Of a stretch of 64,000 nt of DNA, positions 1 to 9,784 are shown piece after piece (position 1 is the first letter of the stretch; each line of letters opens with the position of its first letter). The DNA comes from Zea mays (taxonomy: Eukaryota; Streptophyta; Magnoliopsida; Poales; Poaceae), in the NCBI RefSeq assembly GCF_902167145.1, contig NC_050102.1, positions 12,772,850 through 12,836,849 on the forward strand. The letters are read 5' to 3'. The notes under the pieces were generated by a model. The model was not told the DNA's origin, ran no database searches, and saw nothing but the letters and a program-made list of their open reading frames with translations. A program made the translations under genes and the position numbers.

Positions 1-853
1 ATCTGATGTCCGATTGAGGTGTTCTTCACGGCCACGGAAAGATCTAAAATTTATCTACGACTCATATATAGAATCTTTATTTTTTTTGTGGCCACTAAGA
101 CCACGAAAAACTGGAATGAACAGAAACTGTCGAATCTGCCATTCTGCAGAAAACTAAATTCGAGATCAAAACCTAACCCCTCATCTAATCCAACATCTAA
201 TCCTTTAATCCCCATGATCCACAACCTCCAAAAGCACATAATTACAGGGAGGAACAAGGATTTCATCCATACCTAGGGTTTTCCCCAAGAAAATCTTCAA
301 GAAGAGATGGGGAAGAACATCTCCTTGATCCTCTCTCCCTCTTCAATTCAACGTGCTCCTCCTCTTCTCGATCCTTGCTGCGTGGGGGGGAGATCTAGAG
401 GGAGGAGGAAGCCGTGCAGAGGGTAGAGGGCTGCTGCCCAAGGGAAGGAGAGGAAGAGGGAGGGGGGCGACTGCAACAAATTGGGGAGAGGGAGAGGGGG
501 TCGGCTAGGGTTGGGGAGGAGAGGGGGGCTCCCATCCACCGGATCGAAATCAATGACCCAAACTCGCTCTCCCATTTGAGCTCCCGACCCCAGCGGAACA
601 AATGCCAAAGGATCTATTGTTTACTGAGGAATGCCTCCTGAAACTCCCAACTCCAATGCCACAGAACAAGAAAAAAAAGAGAAAAAGACGTTTAACTTCT
701 TTTCAGAAAATTGGGGTATCACACTACAGTATCCGGGTATTACCCGTATCCGTCCCGAATATAAAACTACCCGAACCCGTATCCGAAAAAACGGGTATTT
801 GCACTACCCATATCCGGTACCCGACGGGTATACTCGACTCGTTTTCACCCCTA
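1..853. mobile_element. hAT (Ac-like) element, right-hand part only
   Basis: The right end at 840-853 (RC begins TAGGGGTGAAAACG) resembles Ac/Ds-type hAT termini, and about 100 bp inside it is packed with short repeats of the CCCGTATCC / CGGGTA type, as in hAT subterminal regions. The 8 bp that follow, cagaggga (854-861), are also present once in the sister LTR copy at about 19270 without the insert, so the LTR copy provides the empty site. The left end lies outside the window. Positions 1-740 hold CT-rich and leader-like DNA with only short ORFs. No transposase domain is recognisable, so this may be a 5' untranslated part or a non-autonomous copy. Family assignment rests on the terminus and target duplication only. 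Confidence 0.6.
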
Positions 854-1295
854 CAGAGGGAGAGGGGGAGGGAGCGTGCACGAAGAGAAACCTCCGCTGA
901 CTGGTGGAATCCATCTATCAGGCGGCGCGGGCGCGCGGCCTGGCTGGGCCGAGCTCGGTCGGCTGGGCTGAATTGGTTTTCTCTTTTTCCAGGGAATTTC
1001 TAACTTCTTTTCTTTTTATTTTCTGTAGGGTTTTCAATTAAAATTCAAACCAAGTTTCAAATTCAAACTAATTCAAACATGTGCAACAATTCAAAGAATA
1101 TTTAAGCTGAGCATGATGCAACATTTCATGACTCATATTGTTTTGACAAAAATAAATAATTAATCCCTCACTAATTAAGCTAAATCTACTCAAAAGGAAA
1201 AGAGAGAGAGAATCTAGAGAGAGATACAAGAGTAACACCTGAATTTGGTGGATAGTTAGAAAGAAATTTTATACCCCCAAATTCAGGGTGTTACA
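854..1295 (-). mobile_element. 3' LTR (first 0.44 kb) of gypsy element 1
   Basis: Read on the minus strand the LTR starts at 1295 with TGTAACACCCTGAATTTGGG. It is nearly identical to 19271-19660, the corresponding end of the 5' LTR. The remainder lies to the left, interrupted by the hAT and then leaving the window. The boundary is fixed by the polypurine tract immediately inside (1296-1310) and by the matching LTR end at 19660. Confidence 0.88.
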
Positions 1296-1310
1296 GACCT
1301 ATCCCCCTTA
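1296..1310 (-). other. Polypurine tract of element 1
   Basis: The minus strand reads TTAAGGGGGATAGGTC directly before the LTR start TGTAACACC. A purine run in this position primes plus-strand DNA synthesis in LTR retrotransposons. The same arrangement is found in element 2 at 39717-39730. Confidence 0.75.
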
Positions 1311-1329
1311 AAAGAATCTCGCCCTCGAG

Positions 1330-2570
1330 ATTCAGGGTTGGCTAGAAAAGAGCTCAGGGTATTTGGCTTTCAAATCATCTTCTCTTTCCTAGGTTACTTC
1401 TTCCTCTAAGTGATGGCCCCATTTGACTTTGCACATCCTGATGGTGCTTCTCCGAGTGACTCTGTCTGCTGTCTCCAGAATCTGAGTTGGCTTCTCAATA
1501 TAAGTCAGATCTTCTTGAACTTCAAGGTCCTCCGTTGGAACCTGCTCTTTTGGCACTCTCAAGCATTTCTTCAGGTGGGACACATGGAACACGTCATGCA
1601 CAGCTGACAGACTCTCTGGTAAGCTAAGCTGATATGCCACTTCTCCATGTCTTGCTTGAATCTAGTACGGTCTGATGTATCGAGGCGCTAGCTTGCCCTT
1701 GACTCCGAATCTTTTGATTCCTCTGATCGGTGACACCTTCAAGTAGACAAAATCTCCCACTTCAAAACCCAGTTCTCTTCTTTGGGTGTCAGTGTAGCTT
1801 CGCTGTCTGGACTGCGCTGTCTTCATATTCTCTCGAACCATTCTGATGTTCTCGTTAGCTTCGAGCAAAATATCTGGACCGAACACTTGTCTTTCGCCGG
1901 GTTGGTCCCAATGCAATGGAGTTCTACAACTTCTCCCATAAAGTGCTTCGAATGGTGACATCTTCAAGCTGGCTTGGTAGTTGTTGTTGTAGGAGAATTC
2001 TACATATGGTAGCCTCTTGTCCCAACCTATCTTGTCTTGCAAAGCACAAGCCTTCAACATGTCCTCAAGAATCTGGTTGGTTCTCTCTGTTTGACCATCT
2101 GTCTGCGGGTGGCAAGCTGAACTGAACTTCAAGTGTGTGCCCAATGCTTCATGCAGTTGCTGCCAAAAATGAGAAGTGAACTGGGTGCCTCTGTCTGATA
2201 CTATCTTCTTTGGAACGCCATTCAAGCACACAATCCTAGACATGTATAGTTCCGCCATCACTACACTATTGTAAGTGGTCTTGACTGGTATGAAATGGGC
2301 TGCCTTTGTCAAACGATCCACTACTACCCAAATGGAATCATAACCATTACGAGTGCGAGGCAAACCAACTATAAAGTCCATTCCGATCTCATCCCATTTC
2401 CACTGAGGAATCTGCAACGGCTGCAACAAACCTGCGGGCCTCTGATGTTCTGCCTCAATCCTCTAACAATTGTCGCATACAACCACATACTCTGCTATCT
2501 CCCTTTTCATACCGTACCACTAGAATCTTTTATTCAGGTCTTGGTACATCTTCTCGCTACCAGGGTGTAT
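1330..2570 (-). pseudogene. Element 1 pol: integrase with chromodomain-like tail (decayed)
   Basis: Integrase would insert element cDNA into chromatin. Visible parts on the minus strand, in order: remnants of the zinc-binding H2C2 region (about 2440-2560, with stops), a DDE core (1662-2429) with the Asp of MDFIVGLP, the Asp of SDRGTQF and the Glu of TERTNQILED, the module containing VYLKVSPIRG, then a tail (1389-1640) containing KVKWGHHLEEEVT that matches the weak chromodomain of Tekay/Del chromoviruses. The tail is cut by TAG at about 1388 where relatives have Trp (EEATWE), followed by an in-frame remnant. Other stops separate 1640/1662 and 2430 onward. No functional integrase can be made. 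Identification as a chromovirus integrase is firm; the Tekay/Del lineage is inferred. Confidence 0.88.
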
Positions 2571-2792
2571 AGAATATGCTGTCTCATGAGCTTCCTTGAG
2601 AATCAGTTCCCGAATCGATTTGATGTCAGGAACACACAGTCTATCCTTGAACCGTATCACTCCTTCTGCATCTTCACGGAAATCCTTGCCTTTTCCATCT
2701 ATGATCAGTTGCCGGATCTCGTTGATCTTCTAATCATCTTTCTGGCCCTTCCTGATATCTTGCTCTAGAGTGGGTTCCAGCTCAATTGTCAG

Positions 2793-3501
2793 TCATTGAG
2801 TATTGTTCAGAAATCCGAGACTCAATCTATTGAATTCCTTTGCTAGCTCATACGACATTGGGTGAGCGGCCAACATATTGACTTGACTCTTTCTGCTTAG
2901 AGCATATGCAACCACATTTGCTTTGCCTGGGTGATAATGGATCTCCAACTCATAGTCTTTGATCAACTCTAGCCATCTTTGCTGCCTCATGTTCAGCTCC
3001 GACTGAGTGAATATGTACTTGAGACTCTTATGGTCCATGTAGATATCACATTTCTGCCCATACAAATAGTGCCTCTAGGTCTACAGTGCATGAACCACTG
3101 CTGCTAACTCTAGATCATGAGTAGGGTAATTATTCTCATGAATCTTCAACTGTCGGGACGAGTATGCCACTACTCTCCCTTCCTTCATTAACACACATCC
3201 TAGTCCGGTGTACGAAGCATCACAATATACTGAGAATGACTTGTGGACATCTGGCAGAATCAATACTAGGTGTTGTTGTCAATTTCTCCTTCAATGTCTC
3301 AAAGGACTTTTGGCATGCTGGGGTCCACTTGAACTCAACCTTCTTTGCCAACAAGGCTGTCATTGGCCTGGCAATCTTGGAGAAACCTTCAATGAAACGC
3401 CAATAATAACCGGACATTCCAATGAAACTCTTGATTCCTCGGGCGTCTTTTGGTGCTTTCCAGTCTAGAATAGCTGCTACCTTCTTCGAATCCATAGCCA
3501 A
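2793..3501 (-). pseudogene. Element 1 pol: connection and RNase H region (decayed)
   Basis: RNase H removes the RNA strand during reverse transcription. Visible pieces: the thumb/connection segment (about 3260-3501) with FIGMSGYYWRFIEGFSKIA, the RNase H start (3081-3263) with [15 protein letters not shown] and [15 protein letters not shown], and the end (2793-3065) with [12 protein letters not shown], followed by [17 protein letters not shown]. The Asp of CDAS, the Glu of DLEL and the Asp of MDHKS correspond to catalytic residues. A frameshift or stop breaks 3065/3081 and another lies near 3263. About 220 bp between 2560 and 2793 is the degraded linker to integrase. Confidence 0.86.
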
Positions 3502-4330
3502 TCCCTCTCAGTTTATAATGTGACCCAAGAACAGGACTTCGCTGATCTAGAACTCGCACTTGCTAAGCTTGGCATACAACTAACAATCTCGTAGCCTCTG
3601 CAATACTTTCCTCAAGTGCTCTTCATGCTCTTGCTCATTCTAGGAATATACAAGGATATCATCAATGAATACCACTACGAACTTGTCGAGGTAGTCCATG
3701 AACACACTGTTCATCAAGTACATAAATAGGCTGGCGCATTCATCAGATCGAATGACATGACTGTGAACTCATATAGCCCATACTTGGTGATAAAGGTTGT
3801 CTTCGGTATATTTGAAGGTCGGATTCTGAGCTGATGGTAACGTGTCCTCAGATTTATCTTTGAGAACACACCGACTCCTCTCAACTGATCGAATAAGTCT
3901 TCAATTCTGGGCAGGGGGTACTTGTTCTTGGCAGTGACTTCATTCAAGGATCTGTGATCAATATCCGAAGGTCGGATTCTGAGCTGATGGTAACCTGTCC
4001 TCAGATTTATCTTTGAGAACACACCAACTCCTCTCAATTGATCAAATAAGTCTTCAATTCTGGGCAGGGGGTACTTGTTCTTGACAGTAACTTCATTCAA
4101 GGATCTGTAATCAATGCACATCCTTTTTGTTCCATCCTTCTTCTCCACAAATAGCACTGGGGCTGCCCAAGGTGAGGTACTTGGTCTGATGTAGCCTTTC
4201 TCTAACAACTCATCAATCTGCTTCTTGAGTTCCACCTATTCTGGTTCGGACACTCGATAGGCTCTCTTAGAAATAGGGGCGGTTCCAGGTATAAGCTCTA
4301 TGACAAATTCAACTTTCCTTTCAGGTGGCA
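3502..4330 (-). pseudogene. Element 1 pol: reverse transcriptase with internal duplication
   Basis: Reverse transcriptase copies element RNA to DNA. On the minus strand the fingers and palm begin near 4235 ([20 protein letters not shown]), followed by [11 protein letters not shown], the [13 protein letters not shown] block, [14 protein letters not shown] and [11 protein letters not shown]. The segment 3967-4119 is repeated directly as 3814-3966 (153 bp, 51 codons, in frame), so two copies of the LNEV...YHQLRI stretch occur in one ORF. Downstream the active-site region near 3655 reads Y-stop-DDILVYS, and several further TAG codons follow to 3510. The protein is therefore dead twice over: duplicated core and stops. 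Confidence 0.88.
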
Positions 4331-4367
4331 TTCCTGGTAACTCTTCAAGAAACACATCTGGGAATTC

Positions 4368-4880
4368 TTATACTATGTTGATAGCTTCTGTTGGTTCAAT
4401 TTCCTCAATATGGGCGGTGACCTGGTGATAGCTTCCTTTCCTTGGTCTAGACAAGACCAACTCCACTAACACTTCTCCTGATAAGGATACTAACTTCACT
4501 GTTCTCTTGTCATAGCTAAGACTGGCTTGATACTTGGTTAGCCAATTCATCCCTAGGATGACATATATAGTCGCATCCTGGTTATCCATAACTATTAGAT
4601 CAGCGGGGAACTCTATCCCCCCTATTTGAACTCTTGCACTAGGGCAAAATTTATCTGTTTGGCTTCTCCCACCGATTGAACTAACCCTCATAGGTGGATA
4701 CATGGGTGCTACTGGTATATTGTGTGATTCTACCCATGATGTAGTCACAAAATAATGCGTTGCTCCAGTATCAAATAACACATTTGCAGAATGGTACTCG
4801 ACTGAGAACGTACCTAGTGCCACTCCTGGTGTCTCCTGGACTGTGTCGACCTCTAGGTGGTTCACCTTCCATACTGGGCA
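4368..4880 (-). pseudogene. Element 1 pol: aspartic protease
   Basis: This would process the Gag-Pol polyprotein. The minus-strand frame contains FDTGATHYFV, the catalytic Asp-Thr-Gly of retroviral-type proteases, and the downstream ILGMNWL motif typical of gypsy proteases, then the stretch leading to reverse transcriptase ([11 protein letters not shown], about 4300-4340) after a stop at about 4366. A change of frame near 4880 separates it from the zinc-knuckle frame, so the continuous frame upstream of VNHLEV is not the original Gag reading. Confidence 0.85.
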
Positions 4881-6067
4881 CGAGGCTGCCCACAGTTGTT
4901 GCCTCCTTGTTGTAATGCATTCTGCCTGGCAGGGGCATTGGGAGCTGGCTGCTGCTGAGCTGCTTTCTTTGGACAATGATTCGCCTAATGGCCTTGTTCC
5001 CCACAATGGAAACATGCACGACCTCCTCCTTGCGCTGGAGCTGCTTGGTTCTTCTGGTTGGTTGTTGGGGCAGGAAGGCGATGTGCCTGGTTACTCTAAC
5101 GCTGGTACTGATTTCCTCCCTGCTGGTTGTTGTGACGGTACTGCTGCTGCTAAGGAAACTACCTCTGGTTCTGCTGCTAGTTCTGATGCTGATGTTGGTG
5201 CTGGTGACCTTGCTTGAATTGCTGAGGTGGTTTGCTTGAGTAGCGGGGACAACTGCTACTCCAGGCTGGAGATCCACCAATCTTGGGTTTCCTGTCTACC
5301 ATCTCTCGACGCTTCCTTTCAGTCATAATGGCTCTATCGATCAAATGCTAAAAGGTAGGAAAAGTGTGGTTCATCAGCTGTTAGTGAAGGGGATCGACCA
5401 ATCCTCTCAGAAAATGGTACTACCTCTTAGCATCCGTATTGACATCTTCTGGCGCATAACATGACAGCTGCAGAAACTTGTCCCTGTACTCACTGACAGA
5501 TAGTAGACCTTGCTTCAAGGCTAGAAACTCCTCCTTCCTTACTATCATCAGTCCCTCGAGCACATGGTAGTGACGGAAGTTGTCCCTGAATTCCTCCTAG
5601 TTGATGGCTTCAGGGTCGGCATGGGTGGCGAGGTAAGACTCCCACCAAGACTGTGCTGCTCCTCTTAGATGTCGGGGTCCATATAGCACCTTATCACGAT
5701 CATTGCACTGAGTAGTGTGCAATTCACGTTCCACGGTACGCAACCAATCTTCGGTGTCCATGGGATCAACAGAATTGGCAAAGACAGGGGGATGACCCCT
5801 CATGAATTCTGCCCGCTTGTCTCTAGGCACCTATGGCATCTGGTCTTGCACCTGAGGTTGAGGTGGGGGTGGCTGCTGCTGTACCTGCTGCATCACTGCT
5901 AAGGTCTGACCAATCGCTTGGACTGCTTGGGTCTACATCAGGAACATCTGCTCAATGGTCATCGGGGGTGGGGGTGGGGGTGGCAACTGCTGCTGAGCTG
6001 CATCTTCCTAGGGTGCCTACTGCTCCTGCTAAGCATGCCTTCCACCTCAGCGTCTGTTCTCAAACAT
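4881..6067 (-). pseudogene. Element 1 gag (decayed)
   Basis: Gag would form the particle and bind element RNA. A start is possible at 6067 (ATG TTT GAG). The frame then has a Gln/Pro-rich N-terminal part, the core (5597-5830) with FANSVDPMDTEDWLRTVE and AAQSWWESYL, and the remainder down to a CCHC zinc knuckle at 4972-5015 (CFHCGEQGH, then stop, then ANHC). At least eight TAG codons interrupt it, mostly where Gln (CAG) or Trp (TGG) is expected. The capsid motifs match Ty3/gypsy chromovirus Gag as in element 2. Confidence 0.82.
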
Positions 6068-6438
6068 CTGTAGAAAGCACACACAAATCAGATCCGACTC
6101 CACAATCTTTCATCATAAGAAAAGATATATGGAAAAACTTCATAGCACTGAACAATTGATCATCTTCACTGACAGCTTCTCAGAGAAAGAGGAAAGTGGA
6201 AATAAAGGGATTACCCAACTAAATAACTAACTTTATTAATAACTACACCAAGTTGCAGGGGATGCCCACACCTTGGTGACAATCATTACAAAGAGCCAAC
6301 TTCATTACATGTTCATCACGACAAGCATCCTAACATATGATAAGCAAACTAACTCTAACTAAAACTAACTAAGACTAATATACTAAATTAATTATTATTA
6401 TAGACTCCGACTCTGTCGATCTATGGATCCAAATCTAT
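6068..6438 (-). other. Untranslated spacer between aORF and gag, element 1
   Basis: This AT-rich spacer of about 370 bp has no supported gene. In element 2 the equivalent spacer, once the Helitron is removed, is about 250 bp. The position suggests it carries signals for Gag initiation or splicing, but none can be recognised. Confidence 0.5.
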
Positions 6439-7431
6439 CTAGGTCCTACAGTCAGGGGTACCGTAATTGAAGCGACCACGGAGCAGCGAACGGTAAGGGT
6501 GTTTAATCCCAACAGGGGTGGGAGAACCACCATCTAGATTATGGCACGCTGCGCACTCAGCACGCAATTCTGCAACCTCCGCCCGAACATTGCCCAACTC
6601 GTCAAGGACGTGGTCTAGCTCGGTGTTGAGCGCGACGATCAGGTTGACCATGCTGTTCAACCTGGGATTGCCCTCACCAATGGGTGAGACAATCACACCT
6701 CCAACACTGCCGGTCGAACGACGAGGATAGTTTAGGTCGAGGCCGTTAGCTACCCCGCTGAACAACGAGCAATACTGAGAAAGTGCACGTCGTGTAGCAT
6801 CTTGCATGGCTACCTCGGCAGTATCCCTCTCAGTGATAGAATAGTGCTCTAAGAAGGCCTCTGCACCCCGGAGATCATTGTTCGGACGGCACACCAAACA
6901 AGTAGCCTCCCACTGGTCCAGGTATAACCCGCTATGATGCTGGTAGACTACACAACGGTACTCGATGGACAAGTGTGTCGGTCGAATGCCCGACGCAGCA
7001 AGGTGTCGAGAGCGTCGTGGAAGTGACACCCGCGAGCAGCGTCGCGAGTGATGGGTTTAGCGATCCATCCCTCTAGCTCATGCTCCTCCGAGAGCTCCGT
7101 GCTGTGGCTCGAACTACCACCGACGTCGTCGTCGTTGTCTCTATCAGGGTCTCCTCCAGTAGCCGGGATGCCCTGTGGTGGTGCAGGGGCATCTCTAGCT
7201 GAGGTGCAGGGGAAGGCTGCCTCCCAGACTCACCTCCTGCTGAGGCGAGGGGGAAGAGTCCTACTGCTCCTGCTCTTGGCATCGACGCTCCTGCTCCTCG
7301 TGTAGGCGACGATGCAGTCTCTCTAGGTGGCTGGACTGACCTGGCACCGTGCGATGCAGTGAATGCTCCGCCAGGCGAGAAGGCAAAAAGGGGATCACAG
7401 ACTTACGTGCAGTGCATCTAATACGAGCCAT
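6439..7431 (-). pseudogene. Element 1 upstream extra ORF (aORF) with H3-tail-like start
   Basis: This frame lies between the primer site and gag. The likely original start is ATG at 7431-7429, giving MARIRCTARKSVIP, which matches the histone H3 N-terminus (MARTKQTARKS) at 8 of 11 positions. A basic, Gln/Glu-rich stretch follows and ends at a stop near 7290; further stops occur to about 7030. The C-terminal 196 residues are open (6439-7029) and include IVALNTELDHVLDELGNV and following heptad-like residues that suggest a coiled coil. Element 2 has an ORF in the same place with similar layout, so this is a conserved feature of these elements. Function is unknown. Whether 7431-6439 was one frame is inferred. 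Confidence 0.6.
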
Positions 7432-7650
7432 CTACAAAAGACATCGTAAGCATAAGAGTGAGAGTAGAACTATAAGACCAGCAAGTAAACAGAAATAAAA
7501 GTGAGACAAAATTTTGTAAGATGAGTAATAACATAGAATTGGTCAAGATGACCAACTTTTGAAATGACACTAAAGATCAAGGTAAGAGTAGGGGTCTATA
7601 GTCCTTAGGGCGACCATTCTAGTCTAGGTTAGCGGTCCTACAACCAGCAA

Positions 7651-7663
7651 GGTTCTGATACCA
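7651..7663 (-). other. Primer binding site of element 1 (tRNA-Met type)
   Basis: The minus strand reads TGGTATCAGAACC four bases after the LTR end (7668). It resembles the complement of plant initiator tRNA-Met 3' ends, TGGTATCAGAGC. It defines this side as the 5' end of the element. The stretch 7432-7650 is untranslated leader with no gene seen. Confidence 0.8.
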
Positions 7664-7667
7664 CTTA

Positions 7668-9784
7668 TGTCACACTAGTTTTTAGAAGGCAAACCGAATA
7701 CGAACCATGTACGTGCCTGGATCAGAAACTCACGTACACAGTGATTACATAATTGGACATCATCACACATTGCTCAAAGTAAATAGCGGAAAGGTACTTT
7801 TATTACAATAAGATGTCCAAGACATCCACATAGTCTAATACATAGCATAGTCATTAATATCATCAAAGTGCGGAAATACGTAACGTAGCAGATAAGGCCT
7901 ACACAGGCAGCTGACTGGGGGTTTGCCACTAAGAAAAAAACTAGAACTCGTTGTAGTCCTAGAACTCCTCAAAGTCCTCCATGTTGCCAGCATCTCCTCC
8001 TGGGCACTGAGTACAGTGGGGACAACCTGGGGTTGGGGTTGTTTGTAAAGCAAGGGTGAGTACACATCAATGTACTTAGCAAATGTCCCGTTTGGCTAAA
8101 GTGGACTAATTGTATGTGGAGTTAAGGTTAAGCAGTTGATTTTAGTTGGTCAAGTATTTATTACTATGAGTAGAGCCAAGTTTTAGTAATAAACCCAGTT
8201 ATTACCCAAATGTACCTCCTCCAAGAGGAAATACCAGAGATCAAAATTATAACCATCATTATTAACCATCATCATAAAATTAACCAAAGTTCTTCTAATC
8301 AAAGAGGATCCCAAGCCCGCTCTTAACCGTGAGCTCGGCTGATATACCAGTTTCTAACACTCTGCAGAGGTTGCACACTTTACCCACGAGTCGTGATCCC
8401 TTTCCAGCCTGGGTTTTATAGACCCGATCTTCACTACCGAGGTGAATGGCCAGTGATACACTACGTAGCCTTTACAAATACTCCCCTGGTGCATTGCTGC
8501 TCGTTAGGTTTCGCCAGCCGTACAAACGCAGTACACCTCCCCAAGGTGGGTGACTAACAAAACCAAACCGAATGAACCTCTGCACCCCCCCTTGGCAGAG
8601 CGAGCACTATGCCCCGGCCCCATTGACGGCCCTCAGGTAAAGCCAACTACACCCCGTTTATCTAATTAATCAGCTAAGGGCGTCCCATTCCACCCTCATG
8701 GTTGCACTGTTATCCCTGGTGGTCACTCCACGAACAGGTCCTTACGGAGAGGTACTCAGGAAAATGGTCTGAGTCCCCTAAAGTATCACAATATCATCAT
8801 CATATCATAAATGTTCACATCATGTTCATTGATTAAGTTGAAGCAATAACATAAGCTAACCATGATTAACCCAAAAGGTAAACAAGGATAAGTAAATACA
8901 AACTAGTCAATCCTTAGGTTTAAATAATGTAATGCGGGACAGTGAATTATGAAGTATGTAGGACATAATAGGTCAGAGGACACTTGCCTTCACCAGGTTA
9001 TTGCTCAGGGAGATCTTCGGTAACACACTCAGGAACCACGAGCTGCTCGTTGTCTAAATAAAGCGATCATACATTCAATACATTTGGTAAATGACAAATG
9101 AACAGTACATCAATCATGTACAAACAATGGAACACATCTCAAGAGAAAAGTATAACCTCAAAAGAAAGTTTAAATTATAGGGTGAACTAATCTCATTTAG
9201 CAGTTGATTATTCTTTAAGTGTTGTCTATCTACATGGTTACATAATCTAATTCTACTTATTTTTAATGAGATATAAAAGTTAAACCAGAGATAAATTCAT
9301 ATAATACACCTTATTAATCTGACAAGATTAAATATCCATTAACCACTAGGGTTTTCTTTTTATTTATTTTATTAAGTGAATAATTCAACACATACACTAA
9401 CCTATAGTCTAGGTATAAAATTAAAGTGCACAAACTGTGAATGATCATAATTTATTTGAACAGAGAATATTCCTATGAACATTTTGCAATTTGAACCACT
9501 CAATTTGGAGTTCATATGAAAAAGATATGAAATAAACAAGTTTTGAAGTTTGAAATACAAATTAAGTCCAAATATGTAATTATTTAAAAGGGCAGGGGTC
9601 CTTTTATAAGATTCCAAGGGTCTGCGCGTAAATTTAAGGGACGGCGGGTTGATTCCCGGAAACCCGAGGGGTTCTTTAGCAAAACCGCCGCGCGAAGGGG
9701 TACGAGGTTTCCTCAACCGTCAGATCCACGATCTACGACCGCGATTAGATCCACGGGCGAGCGCGCGGACGCGAGCGCGGGCGC
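7668..9784 (-). mobile_element. 5' LTR of element 1, segment 1 (3' part of LTR)
   Basis: The segment starts on the plus strand with TGTCACACTAG (minus-strand LTR end CTAGTGTGACA). Positions 7668-9000 match the reverse complement of 28380-29692, the end of solo LTR D. It is interrupted at 9784/9785 by solo LTR A. The LTR continues at 14121-14273 and 18378-19660, giving about 3.55 kb in total. Short ORFs within are not supported as genes. Confidence 0.85.
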
